Shown: piece by piece, positions 36,040 through 45,384 of the stretch
Layout: every line of letters begins with the position of its first letter
Position numbering within the stretch: the first letter of the stretch is position 1
Assembly: GCF_031460495.1 (NCBI RefSeq)
Contig: NZ_JAVKTS010000001.1
Location: 558,001 to 622,000 of the forward strand
Source of the DNA: Tissierella sp.
GTDB lineage: Bacteria; Bacillota; Clostridia; Tissierellales; Tissierellaceae
Length of the DNA: 64,000 bases
Direction: 5' to 3'
The notes under the pieces: model-generated
The model's input: the letters and a program-made list of their open reading frames with translations, nothing else
The model's database searches: none
Told to the model about the DNA's origin: nothing
Made by a program: the position numbers and the translations under genes

Positions 36040-36618
36040 GTGAAAAACAGATTGAAGGTTACAGTGGCAATTACAGGAGCAACGGGAGCAATTTTTGGAA
36101 TTCGCATATTGGAAATTTTAAAAGGTATTAAAGAAGTAGAAACTCATCTAATTTTATCCGATTGGGCAAGAAAAACTATAGAGTCTGAGACAAACTACAT
36201 GTCTGAACAAGTAGAAGAATTTGCTGATTATACATACAATGCAGATAATTTAGGAGCAAGAATTTCAAGTGGTTCATTTGCAATAGATGCAATGATTATT
36301 GCACCATGTACTATGAAAACACTTGCATCTATTCGAGTAGGGCTTGCAGATAATCTTATATCACGTTCAGCTGATGTTATCTTAAAAGAAAGAAAAAAAT
36401 TGATTCTTTTAACAAGGGAAACACCTCTAAACAGTATTCATTTAGAAAATATGCTTGCTTTGTCTCAAATGGGAACAACGATTCTTCCACCAATGCCTGC
36501 ATTTTATAATCATCCAGAAAACATTGATGATATAGTAAATCATATTGCTTATAGGACAATTGATCAACTTGGTTTTATTCTACCAGATTTAAAACGCTGG
36601 GATGGATTCGAGGGATAG
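36040..36618 (+). CDS. bsdB: UbiX-type flavin prenyltransferase, decarboxylase subunit B
   Basis: This 192-residue UbiX/Pad1 family protein makes prenylated FMN by joining dimethylallyl phosphate to FMN. Signatures are VAITGATGAIFGIRIL at the N-terminus, PCTMKTLASIRVGLADNLISR, and LTRETPLNSIHLENMLALS with GTTILPPMPAFY. It is first in the operon and supplies the cofactor for the UbiD-type decarboxylase that follows, as in the bsdBCD/vdcBCD systems. The GTG at 36040 is listed; a TTG at 36052 spaced after AGAGAGGTG is an equally plausible start. Confidence 0.92.
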   Translation: MKNRLKVTVAITGATGAIFGIRILEILKGIKEVETHLILSDWARKTIESETNYMSEQVEEFADYTYNADNLGARISSGSFAIDAMIIAPCTMKTLASIRVGLADNLISRSADVILKERKKLILLTRETPLNSIHLENMLALSQMGTTILPPMPAFYNHPENIDDIVNHIAYRTIDQLGFILPDLKRWDGFEG

Positions 36619-36715
36619 AAAAAAAATATATACAAAAAGGTATGATAACTATATAGAACATATAGTTTGTTTTTTATTTAGCGTAGTTTATTTGAATAAA
36701 TTAGGAGGTAATTAA

Positions 36716-38143
36716 ATGGCTTACAAAGATTTAAGAGAGTTTTTAGAATTACTAGAATCAGAAAAACAATTAGTAAGAATTAAAGATGAGGTTATGCCTG
36801 AACCAGATATTAGTGCTATCGGGCGTAGTGCACCAAATATGGAAAGTGCACCAGCAGTTTTTATAGAAAAAATTAAAGGATATAAAAATCCACTTGTACT
36901 TAATGTTCATGGTTCTTGGCAAAATCATGCACTAATGTTGAATATGCCTAAGGACACCCCCGTTAAAGATCAATTCTTTAGATTAAAGGAACTTTGGGAA
37001 CAATATCCAGTGAAACCAGTTTGGGTAGATAAGAAGGATGCACCAGTAAAGGAAGTAATTATTGAAGATGATATTAATCTTTTTGATGTACTGCCACTTT
37101 TTAGGATCAATGAATTTGATGCTGGATTCTATCTTTCAAAAGCACTTATTGTTAGTAGAGATCCTAATAGACCAGATAACTATGATGAACAGAATGTTGG
37201 AATTTATAGAATTCAAGTAAAAGGAAAAGATAAAGTGGCAATTCAACCATTACCTTTCCATGATATTGCAGTTCACTTTAAAAATGCTGAAGAAAAGAAT
37301 GAAAGACTTCCTATAGCAATATGCCTTGGTAATGATCCAGTTTTAAGCTTTATGGCTAGTACACCAATTGCATATGTACAATCAGAATATGATTTTGCAG
37401 GTGCTCTTAAAGGAGAACCAATAGAACTTATTAAAGCAGAAAACAGCAATCTTGATATTCCAGCTCGTTCAGAGGTCATACTTGAAGGATATATTGAACC
37501 GAGAGTTCGAGAAATAGAAGGACCATTTGGAGAATTTCCAGGAAGCTATTCTGGTTCACGTCTTCAACCAATTGTAAAAATAACAAAGATTACACACCGT
37601 ACAAATCCTATATTTGAAAACTTGTATCTTGGCATGCCTTGGACAGAGATTGATTATTTAATGGCTCTTAATACAAGTATTCCTTTATATGATCAAATAA
37701 AGAGAGACTTCCCAGAAGTGCAAGCAGTAAATGCTATGTATACACATGGTATCGGTGCGATTGTATCTACAAAATCACGTTTTGGAGGATATGGAAAAGC
37801 TGTTGCAATGAGACTTCTTTCCACACCTCATGGAATGTCATATACAAAGATCGTTATTATAGTAGATGAATTTGTTGATCCATTCAACCTTGAACAAGTT
37901 ATGTGGGCTCTTACAACTCGTGTACGTCCAGATAAAGATGTATTCAAAGTTCCATATGCTCCAGGAATGCCTCTTGACCCATCTTCTGAACCAGCAGGAA
38001 TGCATACAAAATTAGTTATTGATGCAACAACCCCTGTTGCTCCAGATTTTGGTAGAGATACTGAGCTATTAGAAACTCCAATTGGAACAGAAAAATGGTC
38101 AGAAATTCTTCGTAATTTAATTAAAGAGGGAGGAAACAAATAA
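36716..38143 (+). CDS. bsdC: UbiD-type hydroxyarylic acid decarboxylase, subunit C
   Basis: This 475-residue UbiD-family enzyme uses prenylated FMN to decarboxylate aromatic acids. The active-site segment IEPRVREIEGPFGEFPGSYS holds the conserved Arg-Glu-Glu triad region. PFHDIAVHF and YGKAVAMRLLSTPHG are also family marks. Together with subunits B and D it matches the non-oxidative decarboxylases acting on 4-hydroxybenzoate, vanillate or gallate; which one cannot be told from sequence. The GGAGG ribosome site is strong. Its stop overlaps the start of subunit D, indicating translational coupling. Confidence 0.93.
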   Translation: MAYKDLREFLELLESEKQLVRIKDEVMPEPDISAIGRSAPNMESAPAVFIEKIKGYKNPLVLNVHGSWQNHALMLNMPKDTPVKDQFFRLKELWEQYPVKPVWVDKKDAPVKEVIIEDDINLFDVLPLFRINEFDAGFYLSKALIVSRDPNRPDNYDEQNVGIYRIQVKGKDKVAIQPLPFHDIAVHFKNAEEKNERLPIAICLGNDPVLSFMASTPIAYVQSEYDFAGALKGEPIELIKAENSNLDIPARSEVILEGYIEPRVREIEGPFGEFPGSYSGSRLQPIVKITKITHRTNPIFENLYLGMPWTEIDYLMALNTSIPLYDQIKRDFPEVQAVNAMYTHGIGAIVSTKSRFGGYGKAVAMRLLSTPHGMSYTKIVIIVDEFVDPFNLEQVMWALTTRVRPDKDVFKVPYAPGMPLDPSSEPAGMHTKLVIDATTPVAPDFGRDTELLETPIGTEKWSEILRNLIKEGGNK

Positions 38144-38370
38144 TGAAATGTCCTAGATGTAATTCCGAATCAATAGATATAATGGCAAAATCACCAGTTG
38201 GTGATGTATGGGAAGTATATTTATGTGATACATGTACATTCTCATGGAGAAGTACCGAAGGTACAAATATAACTGATCCAGAACAATATGACAAAAGGTT
38301 TAAATTAAATCCAGAAGAATTTGACACATTAGCTCAAATCCCACCAATTCCACCACTATTGAAGAAATAG
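38143..38370 (+). CDS. bsdD: Hydroxyarylic acid decarboxylase small subunit D
   Basis: This 75-residue protein has two CxxC pairs, CPRC (3-6) and CDTC (28-31), forming a zinc-ribbon-like fold, then a conserved tail ending IPPIPPLLKK. This is the D subunit found with UbiX/UbiD-type decarboxylases (VdcD/BsdD). Its role in the complex is not fully known. It starts within the subunit C stop region, so the two are co-translated. Confidence 0.92.
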   Translation: MKCPRCNSESIDIMAKSPVGDVWEVYLCDTCTFSWRSTEGTNITDPEQYDKRFKLNPEEFDTLAQIPPIPPLLKK

Positions 38371-38387
38371 TATGTCTTGTAAGAGAG

Positions 38388-38420
38388 TGCCTCTCGTCCT
38401 AAAGGATTAGAGGTCTTTTC
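38388..38420 (+). terminator. Terminator between subunit D and the MFS gene
   Basis: CCTCT-cg-TCCT and AGGA-tt-AGAGG pair around AA and are followed by a T-rich tail. Readthrough would allow the carrier gene to share the transcript. Confidence 0.65.
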
Positions 38421-38460
38421 TTATGAATAATTAAAATTTAAATAAAAGGGGAATTAACAT

Positions 38461-39651
38461 ATGAATGTAAGTAAAGAAAATAAGATATTTACAGCCCAGT
38501 TTATTATTGTAATTTTGATGGCCCTATCATTATTCTTAAGTGTGATGTTTTTAACATCAGGTATTCCAGCAAATATTACAGCAACCACAGGAAATGCATT
38601 TATAGGTGGGATGATGACAACATTCTTCATGATCGCTGCAATTATAACAAGGCCTATTATTGGATATATAATTAAAAAAGTTAATGTGAAATCTTTAAAT
38701 ATAATGACTATTATCATTTTATCAATTCTTATTTTTAGTTTATCTATAACTAATTCTATAGCACTAATGCTGTTTATCAGAGTATTACAAGGTATTTGCT
38801 TTGGTATATTATCAACAAGCATGGCAACCATGGCAACAAATGTAATTCCGGCAAAGCGAATGGGAGAGGGTATTGGTTACTATGGAATGGCAACAAGTGG
38901 TGGAACTAGCTTTGCTCCTATGATAGCACTTTCAATTTTACAAGCTTTTTCATACAAAGCATTAATATTAACATCAACAGCACTTGCAATTGCTACTCTT
39001 GTTCTTACCCTATTGTCAAGTAATAATAAGAAAGAAAAAAGAAGTGATGTAACTAGCGATGTGATAGAAAAGATTTCTTTCACTGAATATGCATTTGATT
39101 TAAGAGCACTGTTACCATGTATTATTGTGTTATTTTTCTCTTTCACACTTGGGGGAGTAACAAGTTTTTTAAAACCATTAGGAAAAGAAGCTGGTATAGA
39201 AGCTACGATTTCACTTTTCTTCTTAGTAGAATCTATTGTATTATTGATATCAAAGGCAGCTTCAGGTATTATATACGACAGATTAGGACATAAAGTAATA
39301 ATGTATCCTGCAGCAATATGCGGTATCATAGGACTTTACTTGCTATCAATTGTAGATAGCACTACAATCCTACTTGTTGCAGCAGTATTTTATGGAATAG
39401 CATATGGTTTTTTAACACCCACGCTACAAACAGTTGCAGTAAGTAGAGTGGACAAGAAAAAACACGGGACAGCAAATGCAATGTACCTATCTTTCATGGA
39501 TTTGGGTATGGCAATGGGTTCACCAATTTTAGGAATTGTAGCTGGAGCTCAAGGTTATCGTGTAATCTATTCAATATCTATAATTTTTATAGTTGTACTA
39601 ATTCTACTTTATGCATTTACAATTGGACATAAAAAATCAGCGCAATTATAG
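38461..39651 (+). CDS. MFS transporter linked to the decarboxylase operon
   Basis: This 396-residue major facilitator has about 12 hydrophobic segments. The loop between helices 2 and 3 reads RPIIGYIIKKVN, and FIRVLQGICFGILSTSMATMA follows. The C-half motif SGIIYDRLGHKV is also typical. From its position it may import the aromatic acid or export the phenolic product; this is inference. The adjacent LysR gene, decarboxylase subunits and LpdD-like gene form a small catabolic or detoxification locus. The ribosome site AAGGGG lies nine bases ahead of the ATG. Confidence 0.87.
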   Translation: MNVSKENKIFTAQFIIVILMALSLFLSVMFLTSGIPANITATTGNAFIGGMMTTFFMIAAIITRPIIGYIIKKVNVKSLNIMTIIILSILIFSLSITNSIALMLFIRVLQGICFGILSTSMATMATNVIPAKRMGEGIGYYGMATSGGTSFAPMIALSILQAFSYKALILTSTALAIATLVLTLLSSNNKKEKRSDVTSDVIEKISFTEYAFDLRALLPCIIVLFFSFTLGGVTSFLKPLGKEAGIEATISLFFLVESIVLLISKAASGIIYDRLGHKVIMYPAAICGIIGLYLLSIVDSTTILLVAAVFYGIAYGFLTPTLQTVAVSRVDKKKHGTANAMYLSFMDLGMAMGSPILGIVAGAQGYRVIYSISIIFIVVLILLYAFTIGHKKSAQL

Positions 39652-39682
39652 AGTATTTTTATTAAAAGGAAGGTGACAAAAA

Positions 39683-40066
39683 ATGAATGAATTTTCTTTT
39701 AAAGTAGGGGAGGGAAAGTATCAAGTCTGTCTCCATGCAGTGTTCTGTGGTAAGGATGTTTCTGTATGTATTTTTGGTGGAGATGTGCCTCATATCGGGG
39801 CAGTGTCTGTTGCTGTTCCAAGGAAAAGTCTTACGGGGGATGGCAGTAATTCTGCAAGTGCAAGTGTAATCTGTATTACGGGTCATAAAGAAGATGAACT
39901 GGCTCGCCTTATCGCACTTCGTCTTAGTTCTAAATGGCAGTGTAATGTCACTGTTTCAGTAGGTGTTCATGTGGATGATGCAAAGAAGGATGATATTGAT
40001 ATTATAGGCAGAAATATCGAAGAGCTCGTTAGAAATTTTACAGATAAAGTCGCTAGAGAAGTATAA
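39683..40066 (+). CDS. lpdD: LpdD-like prenylated-flavin chaperone/decarboxylase accessory protein
   Basis: This 127-residue soluble protein has a pattern (GGDVPHIGAVSVAVPRKSL, VICITGHKEDELARLIA) that fits the LpdD-type proteins found beside gallate and related decarboxylases. LpdD has been proposed to help deliver or protect the prenylated flavin; I assign it from pattern and context rather than a search. Its position at the end of the operon supports the role and tilts the substrate guess toward gallate- or protocatechuate-like acids. The AAGGAAGGTG ribosome site is good. Confidence 0.68.
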   Translation: MNEFSFKVGEGKYQVCLHAVFCGKDVSVCIFGGDVPHIGAVSVAVPRKSLTGDGSNSASASVICITGHKEDELARLIALRLSSKWQCNVTVSVGVHVDDAKKDDIDIIGRNIEELVRNFTDKVAREV

Positions 40067-40201
40067 AAAGTTAAAATGGCTTACACAAATGAGTGTAAGT
40101 CTATATTTTTATCTCGCTATATTAAAGCACTAACAAAATTATAATAAAATAATTTACTTGCTTATAAATAGCAGTCAGTATTTTTCTTTAGTTATCATCA
40201 A

Positions 40202-40470
40202 TATGCTTATGCCCCAGTTACTTTAGTAAAGGATTTGAAGGTATCATTAAAAGAGGATACAAAAAAAGTCAATTTTAATTGATATGTTCCCGAGTACTGC
40301 CCAAGTTGAGACGGTTGTTCTTTTGTCCAGAAAAAATCCTGATGATAGAATTGAGATTGACCTAGACCTTAATGAGCTTGATATTACTACTGGAGGATGC
40401 ACGAGTGCCACAATGTCCACCAGAAAAAGAAAAAGTGATAACAGAGACTTAAAAACATTTTAGGATGATA
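40202..40470 (+). pseudogene. Decayed rlmD (RumA) 3' end with mobile-element tail
   Basis: The segment encodes APVTLVKDLKVSLKRGY, then after a frameshift DMFPSTAQVETVVLLSRKNP. This matches the local RlmD end (NPVTLVRDLKVFIERGY, DQFPRTPHVETVTLLTR). It continues as DDRIEIDLDLNELDITT and, after a deletion, VPQCPPEKEKVITET, the extended tail seen on RlmD copies in clostridial integrative elements. Frameshifts and stops make it non-functional. It is the clearest remnant of an element that once carried its own rlmD end. Confidence 0.8.
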
Positions 40471-40756
40471 TGAGTAAAAGGATTTGGAAATTCGCTTGCA
40501 GCCAACGAGTGCAGATAAAAAGATTATTTTAAACTCGTTTATTATGTCAGGCACAAAGTCAGCAGATTTAAAGGAATGGTGTCAAATGTTTGCCTCGACA
40601 ATGACGACTGCGTGGATGTCATGATAAGCAAGATACTGAACTAATAACCCAATAAACTACCAAAAAACAAAGAGCTTCAGAAAGGGAGTACAAATTAGGG
40701 ATTTATGAAAACAAAATAAGTTTTTGAGCGACACCTTCAAGCGGGCACAAACAGAC

Positions 40757-40797
40757 AATCCTACATTTAGGGAATATCCCCTAGATGTAGGATTTTT
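40757..40797. terminator. Terminator at the end of the restriction operon
   Basis: AATCCTACATTTAGGG and CCCCTAGATGTAGGATT form a long stem around AATAT and are followed by T6 on the plus strand. An A-rich run precedes the stem, so it may also stop hsdR transcription from the minus strand. Confidence 0.8.
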
Positions 40798-40836
40798 TAT
40801 TATGATTCAAGCGCATTTTTTACAGTATTATAATCC

Positions 40837-43800
40837 CTATGGAGTGTTTTGCTCTGCCACCATCGAAAGATTGTCTGATGGAGTATATTGATAAATCTTG
40901 TCAAACTGTGAAGTTGAAGAGTACGCATCTGAATTTTCTTCAAAGTTCTCTACCTGTTCCATAACCTTGTTGAAAATCTCTGGGCTATACTGTGGTGGAT
41001 AACCATTCTTCACCAAGCATATCTTTATATCAAGTTTCAACTGGTTACGAACATTTTGATTATTAAGCCAATCTGCAAATGAAGACTTTGTATCAATAAT
41101 TTCCTTTACTTTTTTTGCTAACAACTTACACTCGTTGTTAATAATCACACCATCTACTTCTTTATCTGTACCATATTCAAAATTATACTGGTCACGTAAA
41201 GCAATTAGGATGTCGTAAAAAGCTTTTTCTTCAAAAGTTAAACCAAGTTTTCGGAAGCTATCTCTATTTTCGTTCATTTGACGTAAAATAGATAGTGCTT
41301 GCTCTGTTGCAATCTTAATAATATCATCGGAGGCTTTTTCTTGTGTTTCTCCTGCTTCTTCAGCTGTAAGCTTTTTACGTCTCTCGTGATAATCTGCAAT
41401 TGTCTTTTCCAACATTTCTTGAAATGTTTTTGCAGCTACCTGATTCACTTTTCCATATTCCTTAATTTGTTTTCGTAGCATTTTTATAAGAAGTTCAAGC
41501 TTCGTTGCAGGCATTTTAACATCAGATAGTTTTTCAAAATATTCAGGGGAGAAAATATCTTCTTCCTCACCACTTTCAAGAACACTTTCTACTTGATTAT
41601 ATTTTAAAGCTTCCTCGACCATTTTAGAAACTGCACGATTCATTGTGTCAGCATCAACTTCGCTTGTCCCACTCATTTTACGAACGAAACCAGCTATTGC
41701 CATAAAACACTGAGCAAGGGCAGATTCGGCCTCGCCAAGCTCACCTGAAGGCTGGCAAATATCAAATGCGGTTCTCATTCTTTTAACTGTCTTTAAAAAG
41801 TAGGTTTTAAACGATACTTTTTGTACTCTACCATTTCCCTCCGTCTGTAATTCTTGTGTTGAAATAAAAACATATTCCGCTGCTTTGGCAAGTAATTTGT
41901 AACGTATAATTGGGTCGCACTCTGGGTTTAAGAATGGAATTAAATCATAATCAGCAAATAATGTCTTTAAAATTTCTAGTTCTTCTCTGAACACCTGTGT
42001 AGCTTGTTCAACATCATCTACAGTAGGTGCAACGGAATTGTTCCCGCCATATATCTTCATTGCTTCACGCATATTATCACGAATACCAATATAGTCTATA
42101 ATCATACCAAACTCTTTGCCAGGATTCTTTCTGTTAACTCGGCTAATAGTCTGTATCAGCAAATGTTTTTTTAGTGGCTTATCATTATACATATATGTAA
42201 GAGAAGGTACATCAAAACCTGTAATCCACATATCTACAACAACAACCATTCTAAAGTTAGATTTTTCTTGTTTAAACGCTGCATCTAAATCCTCAGAACG
42301 CTTATCATTACGTGCGCCACCTAAATAGTTATACATATTTGCTTCATCATTACTACCAACACTTGAAACCATGGCAATGAATGGCATAGGTTTTAACTCT
42401 TTAAGTTCTTCTTCCGTTATCTCAACATCTTCTGCACCTTTCTTTTCCACGAACCATTCTGGATATTTGTCTTTAAATTTCAGTAATAAATCGTAAGCTA
42501 TACGTCTGCTAGAACAAACTATCATAGCTTTTTGTATTCTCTCTGGATCCCCAGCACAGGACGAAACATAATGATCATGAATATCAACAGCAAGTCGCTC
42601 CAAACGCAACGGCTCACCCAAAATCATCTCCATAGAACTCATGGCATTTTTACTTGCTTCAATATCTTCGTAAGTTGCACCATCATCAGCACATTTTTTA
42701 TAGTACTGTTCAATTTCCTTAGCTTTTTCTTTATCGAGCAAAACTTTCGCAATACGAGGATGGTACTTGATAGACACTGTTAACCCGTCTGCAACAGCTT
42801 GGTCCATTGTATATCGGTCAATTTCCTCACCAAAAGTTTGGTAAGTTTCTGCAATTGGCGTACCTGTAAAACCTACAAAAGTAGCACCTGGAAACGCTTC
42901 CTTTAATACTTTTGCATAAGGCTTAGACACCATAGCTTTCATGTTTTTGTCTGTGTCTTTGCTGAATTGAATCTTTTTAGCATGCTCAATTTGAGTTCTG
43001 TGGGCTTCATCTGAAAAACATATAATATTCTTTCGGTCATTAATAAGGCCAATTTTGTCATCTTCTCTGTCGCAGAATTTCTGAATAGTACAGATATAAA
43101 ATCCACCACTCTGTCTTGCTCCGAGTTCTTGCCTTAAATGAGCTCTATTTTTTACAACCGAGACTTCACCAAGATTTAAAAATTCCTTACTTTTTGTAAA
43201 TAATTTTGCACCTTGTTTTTGTAGTTCATCTCTGTCGACAATTAAAACAATAGTTGGAGAACCTATTTCAGAAACATCAGTACAACGGAGTGCAAGTTGA
43301 CGAGCAAGAAAAGCCATTGTATAGGTTTTACCACATCCAGTTGCACCAAAGTATGTACCGCCTTTGCCACTACCTGTGACAACTGAATTCACAATACTTT
43401 CTTTTAAAAGTTTAGCCGCAAAAAACTGAGGATACCTACATACAATTTCACGCTCTTCGGTATCATAAATACTATCTTGGAAATATATATAATCTCTAAA
43501 AATCTCAAGAAAACGAGCAGGACTATATACACCCTTTATCATGGTTTCTGTTTCAGCAAAAGGAAGAGTAGAAATTTCATCACCATCATTTACACGACGC
43601 CAAGCATAGAAATGCTCATAAGGTGTGCGGACAGTTCCAAGTCTTGTTTTAACACCGTCAGAAATACACGCTAACGGACAATAATGCAAAAGATGTGGAA
43701 TATCTCTCCAATATCTTATATTTACTTGTTCCCATGCATCATAAATTGTTGCACGAGCGTCTGCTGGGTTTTTAAGCTCTATTACACAAAGTGGCATACC

Positions 43801-44250
43801 ATTTACAAACAAAAGAACATCAGGTCTGCGATTTTCTTTCTGGCCATTATTGGTATATTCCACAGTAAACTGATTAACGGCACGAAAAATATTATTGCTT
43901 GGGTCTTCAAAATCAATCAAAGATACCATTCTTGCCATTCCATCTTGAGGCGTGAACTGAACACCATCTACCATCCACCCATAAACCTTATGTAAGGTAG
44001 CAAAATCACTTTCACTACCTACAAGGCGAACAGCATCAAAAATCTCAGCAACCTCATCTTCATTTAAGTAATGGTTTGTATCTGCCATAAATGTTTTGAA
44101 GTCATCTTCAATCAATACATCTCGTTTAACAGAACGTTTTATATCGTTTCCAGAAAGATACTGCCAACCCTCAGCCTCTAGAAAGCCAAGAAAGGCATAC
44201 TCATATTCTGATTCACAGTATCGTCCATTGTATTCTTTTAATTTAGCCAT
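40837..44250 (-). CDS. hsdR: Type I restriction enzyme, motor and nuclease subunit
   Basis: This 1137-residue HsdR subunit translocates DNA and cleaves it far from the unmodified recognition site. The N-terminal PD-(D/E)XK nuclease shows RRPDVLLFVNGMPLCVIELKNP split by the active-site D and ExK. The motor has Walker A ATGCGKTY, the DEAH box CFSDEAHRTQ, motif III VGFTGTP and the motif VI arginine helix TISRVNRKNPGKE. Length and order match the EcoR124-like group. It is the last gene of the operon xre-hsdM-hsdS-hsdR, three bases after hsdS, and is intact, so the system should be active if hsdS is functional. Confidence 0.95.
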   Translation of the reverse strand: MAKLKEYNGRYCESEYEYAFLGFLEAEGWQYLSGNDIKRSVKRDVLIEDDFKTFMADTNHYLNEDEVAEIFDAVRLVGSESDFATLHKVYGWMVDGVQFTPQDGMARMVSLIDFEDPSNNIFRAVNQFTVEYTNNGQKENRRPDVLLFVNGMPLCVIELKNPADARATIYDAWEQVNIRYWRDIPHLLHYCPLACISDGVKTRLGTVRTPYEHFYAWRRVNDGDEISTLPFAETETMIKGVYSPARFLEIFRDYIYFQDSIYDTEEREIVCRYPQFFAAKLLKESIVNSVVTGSGKGGTYFGATGCGKTYTMAFLARQLALRCTDVSEIGSPTIVLIVDRDELQKQGAKLFTKSKEFLNLGEVSVVKNRAHLRQELGARQSGGFYICTIQKFCDREDDKIGLINDRKNIICFSDEAHRTQIEHAKKIQFSKDTDKNMKAMVSKPYAKVLKEAFPGATFVGFTGTPIAETYQTFGEEIDRYTMDQAVADGLTVSIKYHPRIAKVLLDKEKAKEIEQYYKKCADDGATYEDIEASKNAMSSMEMILGEPLRLERLAVDIHDHYVSSCAGDPERIQKAMIVCSSRRIAYDLLLKFKDKYPEWFVEKKGAEDVEITEEELKELKPMPFIAMVSSVGSNDEANMYNYLGGARNDKRSEDLDAAFKQEKSNFRMVVVVDMWITGFDVPSLTYMYNDKPLKKHLLIQTISRVNRKNPGKEFGMIIDYIGIRDNMREAMKIYGGNNSVAPTVDDVEQATQVFREELEILKTLFADYDLIPFLNPECDPIIRYKLLAKAAEYVFISTQELQTEGNGRVQKVSFKTYFLKTVKRMRTAFDICQPSGELGEAESALAQCFMAIAGFVRKMSGTSEVDADTMNRAVSKMVEEALKYNQVESVLESGEEEDIFSPEYFEKLSDVKMPATKLELLIKMLRKQIKEYGKVNQVAAKTFQEMLEKTIADYHERRKKLTAEEAGETQEKASDDIIKIATEQALSILRQMNENRDSFRKLGLTFEEKAFYDILIALRDQYNFEYGTDKEVDGVIINNECKLLAKKVKEIIDTKSSFADWLNNQNVRNQLKLDIKICLVKNGYPPQYSPEIFNKVMEQVENFEENSDAYSSTSQFDKIYQYTPSDNLSMVAEQNTP

Positions 44251-44253
44251 ATA

Positions 44254-45384
44254 TTATGCCTCCTTTAATTTTTCAGCTTCTTCTATAGAGCCTTTTATTA
44301 GGATTGGGCAAATATCTTTAATCTGCGCTTTAAGCCTTTCATTAATTTGTTTTCTTGAAATATAAACAATATAAATATTTGCAGCACTTTTTTGATGTTC
44401 AATATCTGGAATAGGAATTGTAATATCACCAATTTCATCAAAACTCACAACATCTCTTGTAGAACCCCATGAATTAAAGCCAAGATATCTTTGTGTCTCA
44501 GGTCGTGATAACCATAACATGAGATATTCAGGATATAATTCATTTTCATCATTTATTTGAAAGACTTGATATGAACCAGATATAACGCAGTCTTCGCCAT
44601 CTCTTAATGCTAAAGGTAGTTTTGTTCCATTTGCTTTCATTACTTTGTTATAAGCAAATTGTCTATGCTGAACTATTTTTCCTTTTTCAAAGTCTTCAGC
44701 AACTCTTTTGGGTTCAATGAATTGCATATTAATATCAACTCCCCGTGCAAGTTTAACCTTATTTCCATCATTTCGTTCATCAACTTCCGATAAATAAGTT
44801 TTAATCTTTTTACAAGGCATATTTCTTCTTAAATCCTCAATATAAGCATCGCAAACCAGTTTCAAATCCTCAAGCCCACGCTCATAGCATTGCTGATTTG
44901 CAAGCATAGCATTATAGACATCTACATATTTTTGTTGAATTGGAAGTGGTGGAATTGTAATGGATACATCACACATTTCACCCCAATTAAAGAACTCCGT
45001 TGCACTTCCCCAAGAATCCCATCTTGAATATCTATCAAATTCTGGTCGATTAAAAAATATAAACAAATATTCTGGTAATATGACTTCTATATCAGAAACC
45101 TTAAAAACCACATAATCTTCCGTAACAATAAATTCTTCACCTGTATTATTAAAACCTAACCCTATTTTCTCGCCCATTCTCGTCGTTCGACGGTTAAACA
45201 CAAAATTTTTATTTCCTACAATTTGAAATTTATCAAAATTTCTATCAGAAATATCGGCTTTTGTCTGTTGAATCTGTTTTGAGTTTGAAATACCTCTAAC
45301 ATCATTAATTCCATATTTTAAATCAGTATTTCGATTCTCAACTCTTTCAATATATTTACCTAGTTTTTCTTTAATCAATCTCAT
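44254..45384 (-). CDS. hsdS: Type I restriction enzyme, DNA-specificity subunit
   Basis: HsdS chooses the bipartite DNA target. The protein of about 376 residues has two target-recognition domains. The first reaches about residue 170 with its end motif ITIPPLPIQQKYVDVYNAML; the second ends ITIPIPDIEHQKSAANIY. Each is followed by a conserved helical spacer (QCYERGLEDLKLV, INERLKAQIKDI). RPEFDRYSRWDSWGS and RPETQRYLGFNSWGS show the internal duplication. I start it at 45384 because GGGGGA lies eight bases ahead; it overlaps hsdM, giving translational coupling. No second hsdS or inversion site is seen nearby. Confidence 0.93.
   Translation of the reverse strand: MRLIKEKLGKYIERVENRNTDLKYGINDVRGISNSKQIQQTKADISDRNFDKFQIVGNKNFVFNRRTTRMGEKIGLGFNNTGEEFIVTEDYVVFKVSDIEVILPEYLFIFFNRPEFDRYSRWDSWGSATEFFNWGEMCDVSITIPPLPIQQKYVDVYNAMLANQQCYERGLEDLKLVCDAYIEDLRRNMPCKKIKTYLSEVDERNDGNKVKLARGVDINMQFIEPKRVAEDFEKGKIVQHRQFAYNKVMKANGTKLPLALRDGEDCVISGSYQVFQINDENELYPEYLMLWLSRPETQRYLGFNSWGSTRDVVSFDEIGDITIPIPDIEHQKSAANIYIVYISRKQINERLKAQIKDICPILIKGSIEEAEKLKEA

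Larger units (their letters stand above)
40067..40836. other. Gene-free 770-base region with an rlmD pseudogene
   Basis: It contains the rlmD-like pseudogene (40202-40470), an unidentified broken frame (about 40475-40640, including KKIILNSFIMSGTKSADLKE) and a terminator at 40757-40794. It marks the join between the decarboxylase block and the restriction system. Confidence 0.65.

Noticed and set aside
42116-44365. Several plus-strand frames inside hsdR and hsdS
   Set aside because: They are antisense to strongly conserved restriction genes and have no domains.
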